Positions 1 to 7,231 of a stretch of DNA of 64,000 bases are shown one piece after another. Every line of letters begins with the position of its first letter. The first letter of the stretch is position 1. The notes beneath the pieces were generated by a model, which searched no databases, was not told the DNA's origin, and saw only the letters and a list, made by a program, of their open reading frames with translations. Both the position numbers and the translations under genes were made by a program. The stretch comes from CAWFZT01 sp963820415 (GTDB lineage Bacteria > Chloroflexota > Anaerolineae > Anaerolineales > Anaerolineaceae), in the NCBI GenBank assembly GCA_963820415.1, contig CAWFZT010000008.1:186001-250000 (forward strand). Reading direction: 5' to 3'.

Positions 1-1245
1 ATCCCGGTAGGTGACCACCCCCAGGATGTGGTCCTGCTCATCCGTAATCGGCAGGGCGCGAAAGCCGTACCGTGAAAACATGTCTACGGCTTCTTTAAAT
101 GTAGTATCCGGCTCCAGGGTGATCACCTGCTCGGTCATAATATCGCCCAGAAGGGCTGTCTCTTCGGCCAGCAGCAGCTCCTTGATATCCAGCACTCCTA
201 ACAGGCGATCCTCGGCATCCACCACGTACAGATACATGATCACGTCCTTACCCTTGGCAGCCGTGCGATAGCCGTCCACAACTGTTTGTGCCATACAGTC
301 CAACGGATATTTCAAGAATTCTTCGGTGGCCAGGTTGAGGATGTGCTCTTCCTGGGTATCCAGGATGGGTTGGATTTTCTCCTGGTTCTCCTGATTGAGC
401 AGGTCAATGATCTCCCTGGCTTCATCGGCGGGTAAAATAGCCAGGATGTCGGCTGCCTGGGCGGGGGTCATCTCGTCGATCAGCTCGGCGGCTTTTTTCA
501 GGTCCAGGCTTTCCACCACCTGACGCTGTACGGAGGGGCCGATCTCTTCCAGCGTGTCAGATGCTTGCTTGGTCTCCAGTTCCTGAAAAATGGCCATACG
601 CTGCTCATGGTCGAGCTCTTCGAGGATGTCAGCCACGTCCACCGGGTGCATATCCCCCAGGGCTTCTTTCAACACTTTCAACTGCACGTTGCCCTTGAAG
701 CTGCTAATAGAGGAGGGCAGCGGCTCGATGTACGTCCAGGAAATGGTCTGTTCCTGGATTGATTCGGCCATGCGGTAAATGAAATTGGCTAGCCAGGTGA
801 GACCGATGCGGCGCAACAGGCCATAGCGGCTCAGATCGACCTCGCTCACGTACAGCCGGCCGCCCTTTTTTACCAGCCGCACATCGTAGACCACCTCCAC
901 TTCCCGGCCGTCCAGGTCAAGCGCTTTTTTATCCAGGATGTGGTCCTTGATCTGGATAGCGCCTTCGGGAGGCTCCTTGGGGAGGGCGTCGATGTTCTCG
1001 ACGTGGATTTCAACCACGTGGTTGTTGATCTGGGAGACGCTCTCCCAGGCTACCAGGGCGGTCTCGCCAAACGGGCGGTTGACCAGCAGATGAGTCACCA
1101 CCGGCAAGGGGCCGTTTTCTTTCATCACCAGGTCGGCCAGCTTGCCGACCTTCTTCTTGTTCAGCAGCACCCTGGCGCCGAGAATTTCACTCAAGAAGAA
1201 GGACTGCTCGATCAGGTTGGTCGGAATATTGCGGGCTGCTTCCAT
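1..1245 (-). CDS. PRC-barrel / MgtE N-domain / CBS-pair protein (C-terminus beyond the window)
   Basis: The frame is open from an ATG at 1245 to the left edge, giving 415 visible residues. Residues about 15-155 hold two PRC-barrel-like segments (KVGKLADLV, LDLDGREVEVVYDV). Residues about 185-295 are helical and Glu/Asp-rich, like the MgtE intracellular N domain (MHPVDVADILEELDHEQR, DEMTPAQAADILAILP). Residues about 300-360 form a first CBS motif and a second begins near 365 (LGDIMTE, LGVVTYRD at the edge). No membrane segment is visible. In MgtE these domains sense Mg2+ and gate the attached channel; here they form a separate soluble protein downstream of a transporter of another fold. I infer a Mg2+-sensing regulatory partner of that transporter. 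The missing C-terminus could still add a membrane domain, which would make it an ordinary MgtE. Confidence 0.8.
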   Translation of the reverse strand, partial: MEAARNIPTNLIEQSFFLSEILGARVLLNKKKVGKLADLVMKENGPLPVVTHLLVNRPFGETALVAWESVSQINNHVVEIHVENIDALPKEPPEGAIQIKDHILDKKALDLDGREVEVVYDVRLVKKGGRLYVSEVDLSRYGLLRRIGLTWLANFIYRMAESIQEQTISWTYIEPLPSSISSFKGNVQLKVLKEALGDMHPVDVADILEELDHEQRMAIFQELETKQASDTLEEIGPSVQRQVVESLDLKKAAELIDEMTPAQAADILAILPADEAREIIDLLNQENQEKIQPILDTQEEHILNLATEEFLKYPLDCMAQTVVDGYRTAAKGKDVIMYLYVVDAEDRLLGVLDIKELLLAEETALLGDIMTEQVITLEPDTTFKEAVDMFSRYGFRALPITDEQDHILGVVTYRD

Positions 1246-1275
1246 ATCACACCTCTTTTCCCGGATTGTCGATCT

Positions 1276-1458
1276 TTAGTGAATCACCAACGTGGCAAAT
1301 TTGTAGGCCAGGATGAGCAGCATAACTAGCAGGTAGACGCGCAGGGCCACCAACGAGATGCGCACCATGCGGGTCATGTGGATGCGCGGGGTTTTATATT
1401 TTTCGTTGATCTCGTGGATGCTTTCCAGGAAGGAATTAGGTTTATTAAATGAGATCAT
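1276..1458 (-). CDS. 60-residue single-pass membrane protein in the magnesium operon
   Basis: This short ORF lies between the transporter (ends 1481) and the PRC/MgtE-N/CBS protein (starts 1245), with gaps of 22 and 30 bases. The N-terminal half is polar (about 35 residues). A hydrophobic helix follows near residues 35-56 (VALRVYLLVMLLILAYKFA) and the protein ends just after it. I do not recognise a family. Its place in a riboswitch-controlled operon suggests an accessory or linker subunit for the transporter, but nothing in the sequence proves that. Confidence 0.6.
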   Translation of the reverse strand: MISFNKPNSFLESIHEINEKYKTPRIHMTRMVRISLVALRVYLLVMLLILAYKFATLVIH

Positions 1459-1480
1459 TGGAGTCGTTCATGGGATGCTC

Positions 1481-2749
1481 CTATTTAAAAATATTTGGGA
1501 ACAGGGCGCTGAGGGCGTAACCCGTAGACAGGATGATCAATGCAATCACGATAAAGATGTTGACCATGTTCTGCCAGGTGTTATTCTTATACTCGCCCAT
1601 CAGCTCCTCGTTATTCAGCATCAGGATCAGGAACACCAGGGCAGCCGGGAGCAGGGTGGTGGCTGTGACCTGTACGAACAACGTGATCAGCACCAGTGGG
1701 GCGCCGGGCCACAGGACGACAACTCCAGCAATCACCAGGGAGATAAAATAATAGGCATAAAACCAGGGGGCTTCGCGTACCTTCATGTTCAAAGAGTGCG
1801 CCCAACCAAACACTTCACCAATGGCCCAGGAGGTCGCTAACGAAATGCAGATGGCGCCCAGGAAACCGGCATCGAAAAGGCCGATGGCCAGGAAGACGCC
1901 GACGTACTTGTCGATCCCCATCAGCATCTGGGCGGCCTGGGCGGCGCTTTCGATATCCACCCCGCGCAATACGGTGGCAGTCAAGATCACACAGAAGATT
2001 GCCACCACCACGGTAAAGAACGCCCCGACAATGGTGTCGAACTGGCCCCAGGGGATATCTTTTTCTTTCATACCCTTATCAACCACCGAGCTTTGTTGGA
2101 AGAAAATCATCCAGGGAGCAATGGTGGTGCCAACGTTGGCCATTAAGAAAAAGAATAGATCGCCCGGTTTTCCGGCAGGGAAATGGGGGATAAAGCCGCT
2201 GCTCAGTATTTCTGACACGGAAGGGTGCACCATGAACGCCGCCGGGATATAGATCAGGTTAATCAGGCAGAAAAAGATGGCCAGTTTTTCCCAGGTCCAG
2301 TATTTGCCTTGCAGCACCATCAGTCCCATCAGGATGATGACAATCACCACGGTCAAAACCGGCGGGATGTGGAAAATGCTCAGGGCCGCCGTCATGCCGA
2401 TGAACTCGGTAATCAGGGTGAGTTGGTTGGTCAGCCCCAGGTCAAAGAACGAGAACCAGCCCCAGAAGCGTCCGAAGGCGTCGAAGATAGCTTCGGCATT
2501 GCCGCGCTTGGTGACAGCGCCCAGGCGGACGGTCATCTCCTGGATAAAATAAGCAATCGGGCCGAGCAAGACCAGGAACCAGATCAGGTCGTAGCCATAT
2601 TTGGCGCCGGTGGCGGCGTAGGTAGTGATGCCGCCGGCGTCGTTATCGGCCACCATGACGATGATTCCCGGCCCGGCGATGATTAAGAACAGTTTGAGGA
2701 TCTTGCTGATCCGGCGGTATTGATAAAAGGATTTTGAAAGAACATTCAT
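1481..2749 (-). CDS. NRAMP-related divalent metal transporter, NRMT (Mg2+) type
   Basis: A 422-residue polytopic membrane protein of the NRAMP/SLC11 fold. The first helix aligns without gaps to canonical NRAMPs (GPG...D..G...GA.YGY), but the metal-binding DPGN is D37-A38-G39-G40. The helix-6 MPH motif is A211-P212-W213. Loss of the Asn and of the thioether Met matches the substitutions of the characterised NRAMP-related magnesium transporters and differs from Mn2+/Fe2+ transporters. The ATG at 2749 follows a GGAGGG site. Upstream lie an M-box riboswitch and a terminator, which independently point to Mg2+. The gene heads an operon with a one-helix protein and a detached MgtE-like sensor protein. 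A standard MntH is possible but less likely given both metal-site motifs. Confidence 0.85.
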   Translation of the reverse strand: MNVLSKSFYQYRRISKILKLFLIIAGPGIIVMVADNDAGGITTYAATGAKYGYDLIWFLVLLGPIAYFIQEMTVRLGAVTKRGNAEAIFDAFGRFWGWFSFFDLGLTNQLTLITEFIGMTAALSIFHIPPVLTVVIVIILMGLMVLQGKYWTWEKLAIFFCLINLIYIPAAFMVHPSVSEILSSGFIPHFPAGKPGDLFFFLMANVGTTIAPWMIFFQQSSVVDKGMKEKDIPWGQFDTIVGAFFTVVVAIFCVILTATVLRGVDIESAAQAAQMLMGIDKYVGVFLAIGLFDAGFLGAICISLATSWAIGEVFGWAHSLNMKVREAPWFYAYYFISLVIAGVVVLWPGAPLVLITLFVQVTATTLLPAALVFLILMLNNEELMGEYKNNTWQNMVNIFIVIALIILSTGYALSALFPNIFK

Positions 2750-2881
2750 ACGGTGGTCCCTCCGTACAGGTATCCAGTAATAAGCAGGTGAAGCAGCAAG
2801 GCAGCCTTACCCAAACTAAACCAAACACGGCAACCAGGGGATAGCATGCTAATGAAAAATAAGTTGTCTTGCGCTCGACCG

Positions 2882-2949
2882 GGGATACCTACGAATGCCG
2901 GGGACCTGGCCAGTTAACCGGCCGGCCGGAGGCATAGGCGTGGTATCCC
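2882..2949. other. 68-nt stem-loop upstream of the transporter
   Basis: An 8-bp outer stem pairs GGGATACC (2882-2889) with GGTATCCC (2942-2949). Inside it ATGCC (2895-2899) pairs with GGCAT (2931-2935), and the centre is rich in GGCC repeats. It has no T-tract on either strand. It overlaps the 3' part of the leader ORF at 2889-3029 and could present alternative structures depending on translation of that ORF. No known RNA family is recognised. Confidence 0.45.
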
Positions 2950-3029
2950 TGTATGATTAATGTAAGGTCAGCCTTCCATAACGTGTGAAACAGAAGGTGG
3001 TCTGGCCCACTACTCAAATCGCTGTCCAC
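2889..3029 (-). CDS. Putative 46-residue leader ORF between riboswitch and transporter
   Basis: GTG start at 3029, TAG at 2891-2889. It is preceded, seven bases away, by AAGGAAGGAGGTGATG, a near-complete match to the anti-Shine-Dalgarno sequence and stronger than that of most genes here. The peptide is not hydrophobic overall; its last third is Pro/Gly-rich (GRPVNWPGPRHS). It lies downstream of the M-box terminator and its 3' end runs through the 2882-2949 stem-loop, an arrangement typical of a regulatory leader peptide. No homologue is recognised, and the ORF could be fortuitous. Confidence 0.4.
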   Translation of the reverse strand: MDSDLSSGPDHLLFHTLWKADLTLIIQGYHAYASGRPVNWPGPRHS

Positions 3030-3100
3030 GCCATCACCTCCTTCCTTGACCAACGCTGCCTTAATTTACCAGGAAAAGAAGGTTAGCAGCGCAGGGCACA

Positions 3101-3134
3101 AATAAAACGCCTCCCCTATCATAACCAGGGAGGC
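3101..3134 (-). terminator. Intrinsic terminator of the M-box expression platform
   Basis: On the minus strand GCCTCCC (3134-3128) pairs with GGGGAGGC (3116-3109) around an 11-base loop, followed by GTTTTATT (3108-3101). It lies about 55 bases downstream of the aptamer and 350 bases before the transporter start. This is where a transcription-attenuating riboswitch needs its terminator. High Mg2+ is expected to favour it. Confidence 0.75.
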
Positions 3135-3189
3135 AGCAGAATTAGTGCTCGATAATGAAGACCAGGTTGTCATGCCTGGCCGGCCCCCA

Positions 3190-3346
3190 CTGGTTGAGCT
3201 TTGGCGATAGACTGTCGTAAGGGTTATTGCGACCCCAGCCACTTTGAGCAAAGCCTTGTGCCGACTTTACCTAGCCTACTCCTTGGCGTCTCTCGACGTT
3301 TCGGGGCAGCGGCCTGTGTGCAATCCATCACCTCGCCTAACGAGGG
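3190..3346 (-). promoter_or_regulatory. M-box (ykoK) magnesium riboswitch aptamer
   Basis: Read on the minus strand, the conserved M-box core segments occur in order: CTCGTTAGGCGAGG (3345-3331), GCCGCTGCCCC (3313-3303), GTCGAGAGACGCC (3297-3285) and GCCAAAGCTC (3205-3196). In known M-boxes these segments bind several Mg2+ ions and compact the RNA, promoting a downstream terminator. Here a consensus promoter lies just upstream and an intrinsic terminator about 55 bases downstream. A covariance-model search with the M-box family would settle it. Confidence 0.9.
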
Positions 3347-3366
3347 TTTTTAATTTGTGCGAATTT

Positions 3367-3395
3367 ATTGTAAGCGACACGGTGGAGATTGTCAA
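3367..3395 (-). promoter_or_regulatory. Sigma-70-type promoter of the magnesium operon
   Basis: The minus strand carries a perfect -35 TTGACA (3395-3390), a 17-base spacer and a -10 TACAAT (3372-3367). The expected start, near 3360, is about 15 bases before the first conserved M-box segment. Confidence 0.8.
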
Positions 3396-3555
3396 TAAGC
3401 ATTTTTGAGGATTTCCACCCATTGGATGATCTCCAATTCCTCCTTTTGGCGGATGTAGCCCACAGACTCTCAGAGTAAGATAAGGCTGGATACGGACTTG
3501 GGTTGGTTGGTTGGGTTTCAGTGGTTCCTCCGCTAGATTTTTGGGTTACGCAGCG

Positions 3556-3583
3556 CCGCTCACCAGTTTAAAATGGTGGGCGG
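3556..3583. other. Hairpin upstream of the multihaem cytochrome gene
   Basis: CCGCTCACCA and TGGTGGGCGG form a strong inverted repeat around GTTTAAAA. A TATGAT hexamer at 3604-3609 could be a -10 box for the cytochrome gene. The hairpin may end transcription entering from the left or bind a regulator; no clear T-tract follows. Confidence 0.35.
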
Positions 3584-3652
3584 CTTTGCTGTAAATTTCA
3601 TGGTATGATTAATTGAGCCTGGCGTTTCACAATCCTTCTTGAGGGAAATTAT

Positions 3653-4318
3653 ATAGATAAAAAGCCATCCTCGCCGAACAGAAAACCATTCCTGATCATC
3701 CCCGCCCTGCTGGCGGCCGTCGTGGTAGCCATCCTGCTGGCAGCCGGCGGTTTTGCCTTCGCCGCCAGCCAGGAAGCCCACGATGCCTTTTGCTCTTCCT
3801 GCCACACCCAGCCTGAATCAACCTATTTCCAACGGGAGACCGCCGGTTCACCGGTTGATCTGGCTTCTTACCATTCATCAGGCCATTACGCGCGCTGCAT
3901 CGATTGCCATTCCGGGCAGGGCCTCACCGGGCGTTTGCTGGCCGAGCTGCTCGGCGCTCGCAATGCGTTTAAATGGTATACCGGCACTGCGATCCAACCT
4001 GCGGTGCTGACTTTCCCGATTGCCGACGCCAACTGCCTCAAGTGCCACCAAAATGTGACCCAGCGCGGCTTCACCCCCAAGGAACAGATCGCGGTTCCCG
4101 GGCGAATCGGCGGAGAAGGCGGCCGCAACAATCACTGGCACCAAAACCTCACCCGCTGGCAAGCTGCCACCCCTGCCACAGCCGGCACCTGTACGAGCTG
4201 CCATTCCGCCCACCCGACCAGCGGCAGCGCCCAGGCCGGATTTATGGACTCTCAGGCTGTCCAGAATACCTGCAATGCCTGCCACCAGGTGCTGCGCCGC
4301 GGAGGGGGAGGAGATTAG
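3653..4318 (+). CDS. Membrane-anchored pentahaem c-type cytochrome (NapC/NirT-like)
   Basis: The protein carries five CxxCH haem sites (CSSCH, CIDCH, CLKCH, CTSCH, CNACH) after an N-terminal anchor (FLIIPALLAAVVVAILLA), as in quinol-oxidising NapC/NirT cytochromes. It probably sits outside the cytoplasmic membrane and passes electrons from quinol to a periplasmic partner not visible here. Start choice is difficult: the frame has no ATG before the anchor. The best ribosome-binding site (GAGGGA, 3641-3646) is six bases before an ATA at 3653 that would give (I/M)DKKPSSPNRKPF; a GTG at 3722 would cut the anchor. I chose the ATA. Haem loading would use the Ccm system encoded at 60.8-63 kb. Confidence 0.8.
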   Translation: MDKKPSSPNRKPFLIIPALLAAVVVAILLAAGGFAFAASQEAHDAFCSSCHTQPESTYFQRETAGSPVDLASYHSSGHYARCIDCHSGQGLTGRLLAELLGARNAFKWYTGTAIQPAVLTFPIADANCLKCHQNVTQRGFTPKEQIAVPGRIGGEGGRNNHWHQNLTRWQAATPATAGTCTSCHSAHPTSGSAQAGFMDSQAVQNTCNACHQVLRRGGGGD

Positions 4319-4360
4319 GATATTGCCCCCTTTTCCATTTCGCGGTATGCTAGCTCATCC

Positions 4361-5878
4361 GTGAAATTATCCCACATCATTAACTCGGTCGTCATCCTGG
4401 GCCTACTGGCTTCCTGCAACCTGCCGCTCGAGCCGCGCCCTACCATGTTCTTTCCAACGACCATCCCTACCTCAACCACGGAAGTGCAGGAATCCACCGC
4501 CCCGGCAGCCCGGCCATCGGCGACCGCTCCACCGGTGGACCCCAACCCAGGCCGTGAGCACAAAGGAGACCTGGTCAACTATGTCGTCCAGGCAGGCGAT
4601 ACACTGCCGGCTTTGGCGCGGCGTTTTCACACCAACGTGCAGGACATCGCCGCCTTGAATCCCTGGTTGGTCAAGCGTGACCCGCCTACCACCCTCCCAC
4701 CGGGACGCGCTCTGTCGATCCGCCTGGCAGTTGAGCCTGCCTGGGAAGAGCAGGCAGTGCTCCTGCCGGATTATCTGTTTGTCGACGGCCCGGCCCAGGT
4801 GGGTTTCGATATCACCGGCTTCGTCAGCCAGTCCACAGGTTGGCTGAAGGATTACGTTGACACCTCGACGGCCACAAGCCGCTCGGGGGCCGAAATGGTG
4901 CGGGATTTCGCCCTGGACTACTCCATCTCGCCGCGCCTGCTGCTGGCGCTGCTGGAATACCGTCTGCACGCCCTGTCGCAGCCCAACCCGCCTGGTTCAT
5001 TCTTATTGGGCAGCCCGGATTCCTACCGCACCGCCCTGTCGATGCAGCTTTCCTGGGCCGCCAATGCACTCAACAACGGTTACTACGGCTGGCGCCTGGG
5101 CCGCTTGAACCAGTTCAACACCGTGGATGGCAGCCCTATCCTTCCCAGCCCGTGGGAAAACGCCGCTTCGACGGCCCTGCGCTATTATTTCTCGCGTTTC
5201 CTTTCCGGTAAAGCCTACCAGGCTGCTGTCGCCCCGGCCGGGCTGGTGCATACCTACCAGGTCTGGTTCGGTAACATCGACTGGAGCGCAGCATCCGACA
5301 GGCCCTTACTCCCGGGCGGGCTTCGCCAGCCGGAACTGAGCCTGCCTTTTCACCCAGGCGTGCGCTGGGCTCTGACCGGCGGCCCGCACAGCGGTTGGGG
5401 AATTGGCGACCCGCTGACAGCCCTCGATTTCGCCCCGCCTTCCACCAACACCGGCTGCGATCCTTCACCGCAGTGGGCCACCGCCGTGGCGGATGGGGCG
5501 GTGGCGCGCTCGGAAAATGGGGTGGTGGTGCTCGACCTGGACGGGGATGGCAATCTTCAAACCGGGTGGACCATCCTGTACCTGCACATCTACCAGAAAA
5601 GCGCCCCTGACGTGGGCGTACGCCTGAAGGCTGGCGACCTGCTCGGCCACCCTTCCTGCGACGGCGGGCATGCCAACGGGCGCAACCTGCACATCGCCCG
5701 GCTGTACAACGGGGAATGGATCCCGGTAGGGGACGAGGCGCCTTTTGTGCTGGGTGGATGGACGGCTGAAGAGGGAGAAAAAGAGTACCAGGGCACGCTG
5801 CGCCGCGGCGACCAGTTGGTGACTGCCAATCCCAACGGGGAATGGATGAGCCTGATCGGCGCTGGGGCAAATCAATAG
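4361..5878 (+). CDS. LysM and M23-peptidase-domain lipoprotein
   Basis: 505 residues starting at GTG 4361. A lipoprotein signal ends at LLASC (Cys19), followed by a Thr/Pro/Ala-rich linker. A LysM domain lies at about 73-118 (VVQAGDTLPALARRF, ALNP). The C-terminal 160 residues resemble an M23 (LytM) fold: GGPHSGWG with ALDF, YLHI, and NLHIARL at the active-site strands. M23 enzymes are zinc endopeptidases of peptidoglycan cross-links and LysM binds glycan, so a cell-surface wall-remodelling role is likely. The zinc-site spacing is not fully canonical, so it may be a degenerate scaffold. It follows the cytochrome by 42 bases. Confidence 0.75.
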   Translation: MKLSHIINSVVILGLLASCNLPLEPRPTMFFPTTIPTSTTEVQESTAPAARPSATAPPVDPNPGREHKGDLVNYVVQAGDTLPALARRFHTNVQDIAALNPWLVKRDPPTTLPPGRALSIRLAVEPAWEEQAVLLPDYLFVDGPAQVGFDITGFVSQSTGWLKDYVDTSTATSRSGAEMVRDFALDYSISPRLLLALLEYRLHALSQPNPPGSFLLGSPDSYRTALSMQLSWAANALNNGYYGWRLGRLNQFNTVDGSPILPSPWENAASTALRYYFSRFLSGKAYQAAVAPAGLVHTYQVWFGNIDWSAASDRPLLPGGLRQPELSLPFHPGVRWALTGGPHSGWGIGDPLTALDFAPPSTNTGCDPSPQWATAVADGAVARSENGVVVLDLDGDGNLQTGWTILYLHIYQKSAPDVGVRLKAGDLLGHPSCDGGHANGRNLHIARLYNGEWIPVGDEAPFVLGGWTAEEGEKEYQGTLRRGDQLVTANPNGEWMSLIGAGANQ

Positions 5879-5917
5879 CTAACGTCGACAATCAATCCAT
5901 TATTTTAAGGAGTAATT

Positions 5918-6586
5918 ATGTCCACGACTGCTCGCGCCATTCCCAGGTCAAAACCGGCCGCCCCGTGGTGGGAAATATTGCTGGTCATGGCTGTTTCGCT
6001 CGGGATCAGCCTGGTTTTTCCCAGTCTGAAAATTATCGGCATTCTGATCCCGGCGGTTTACTTGCTCGTCGAACGCCGCCTTCGCCAACGCACCTGGACA
6101 GAGATCGGGTTCAATCCCAAAACTTTTCCGAAAGACCTGCTGCGTAACCTGGGCTGGGTGCTGCTGGTTGGGGTAGGCGCCCAGGCCCTTTCCATCTTCG
6201 GAGCGTACTTTTTCCTGCCCGAATATTCAGCCCACATGATTGCCCGCCTTCCTTTCAGCGTAAATACGAACGGCATCGCCGTAATTGTCACCCTGCTGAT
6301 CAGCACGTTGCTCGAAGAAATCATCTACCGTGGCCTGTTCCAAAACCGCATCAGCGCCTTTTTATCCACCCCGGCCGCCATCAGCCTGGCTTCGCTGGTA
6401 TTCGCCCTGATGCATTACGCCCCTGGCCCGGCCTTGATCGTTTTCGTCGACCTGGCCCTGATCGTGGTGGACAGCATCATTTATGGGATCATCTTCGCCC
6501 GTTCCAATAACGTGTTTGTTGCCTGGGTGGCGCACTTCTTGGCGGACCTGGTCGGAATGGCTTTCTTGCTGATGCTGGTAAAATAA
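5918..6586 (+). CDS. CPBP-family intramembrane glutamic protease (CAAX/Abi type)
   Basis: 222 residues with about six hydrophobic segments. The motifs are in order: LLEEIIYRGLF (E133, E134, R138), FALMHYAPG (H166) and WVAHFLAD (H206). This is the catalytic signature of CPBP/Rce1-like intramembrane proteases. In bacteria they process prenylated or short peptides or serve in bacteriocin immunity; the substrate cannot be predicted. The ATG at 5918 follows AAGGAG at eight bases. It may be cotranscribed with the LysM/M23 gene 39 bases upstream. Confidence 0.85.
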   Translation: MSTTARAIPRSKPAAPWWEILLVMAVSLGISLVFPSLKIIGILIPAVYLLVERRLRQRTWTEIGFNPKTFPKDLLRNLGWVLLVGVGAQALSIFGAYFFLPEYSAHMIARLPFSVNTNGIAVIVTLLISTLLEEIIYRGLFQNRISAFLSTPAAISLASLVFALMHYAPGPALIVFVDLALIVVDSIIYGIIFARSNNVFVAWVAHFLADLVGMAFLLMLVK

Positions 6587-6613
6587 TGGCTGATAGCCAG
6601 TACAAATATGGTG

Positions 6614-6676
6614 GCGTAGGGAAGGGTCTGGACAATGAATGGCGTCATTAAGCCAGAACCCAGACTCTCCCCGGCG
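6614..6676. repeat. Intergenic palindrome family A, copy 1 (degenerate)
   Basis: GCGTAGGGAAGGGTCTGG... and its imperfect complement ...CCCAGACTCTCCCC bracket about 30 bases. Related elements are at 26.2, 34.3 and 35.3 kb, where the ends read GTAGGGGAGGATCTGG and CCTCCCCTACG. All copies lie between genes. Confidence 0.6.
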
Positions 6677-6794
6677 CTTCGTCCCCACACAGGTAGCTAC
6701 TTAAGCCAGCGTGGGATTTTCGCGGGTCGACCGCCTGGGGGACGCAGGCTGGAACCACTCTACTCCAGAAAAAGGATTATCATTAGGTTTTCTT

Positions 6795-7091
6795 ATGACT
6801 GCAAAAGATTTCCCTCCTCTTCACCCTGGCGAAGTTCTTCTGGAAGAATTCCTAAAGCCCTTAGGTATCAGCCAGAACAGGCTTGCGTTGAATATGCACG
6901 TCGCCCCCCAAAAAATTAATGAGATTGTACGCGGCAAGCGCAGTATTACCGCCGATACAGCCCTGCGCCTTTCAATTGCACTAGGCACCACTCCTGATTT
7001 CTGGCTGGGCCTGCAGAAGGACTACGATCTGGAATCCGCCCTGGATGTGCTGGGAGACCGCTTGATGAGAGAAGTCAGCCCTATCAAATAA
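6795..7091 (+). CDS. higA: HigA-type antitoxin / XRE HTH protein, apparently without a toxin
   Basis: 98 residues beginning MTAKDFPPLHPGEVLLEEF, the hallmark N-terminus of HigA (VapI/HigA family), with an XRE helix-turn-helix at about 22-45 (ISQNRLALNMHVAPQKINEI) and TPDFWLGLQ in the C-terminal half. A longer in-frame start at 6711 is rejected because the family starts here. HigA normally neutralises HigB, whose gene lies directly upstream, but 6590-6794 contains no HigB-like reading frame. It is therefore solitary, or its toxin has been lost. Confidence 0.85.
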   Translation: MTAKDFPPLHPGEVLLEEFLKPLGISQNRLALNMHVAPQKINEIVRGKRSITADTALRLSIALGTTPDFWLGLQKDYDLESALDVLGDRLMREVSPIK

Positions 7092-7101
7092 GAACAGAAA
7101 T

Positions 7102-7146
7102 CGGGTTTTTCAAATAACCATCTTGTCTATTAAAGATAAAAACCCG
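7102..7146 (+). terminator. Terminator-like inverted repeat after higA
   Basis: CGGGTTTTT (7102-7110) and its complement AAAAACCCG (7138-7146) enclose about 27 bases just after the higA stop. The loop is long and the T-rich tract is inside the stem, so efficiency is uncertain. Confidence 0.4.
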
Positions 7147-7231
7147 GCTTCTTCATTGCTCGTTTTTTATGATGTAAAATCAAATAGCATTTCCCCCTTA
7201 CAAATCACATCTATAAAGAGGATTATCCGCC

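Noticed and set aside
2882..2949. tRNA-like cloverleaf
   Set aside because: It is a nested single stem without anticodon arm, T-loop or CCA-type end.
3400..3490. Protein-like minus-strand phrase (ESVGYIRQKEELEIIQW)
   Set aside because: Only about 25 codons, no start, and it overlaps the promoter region of the magnesium operon; at most a remnant.
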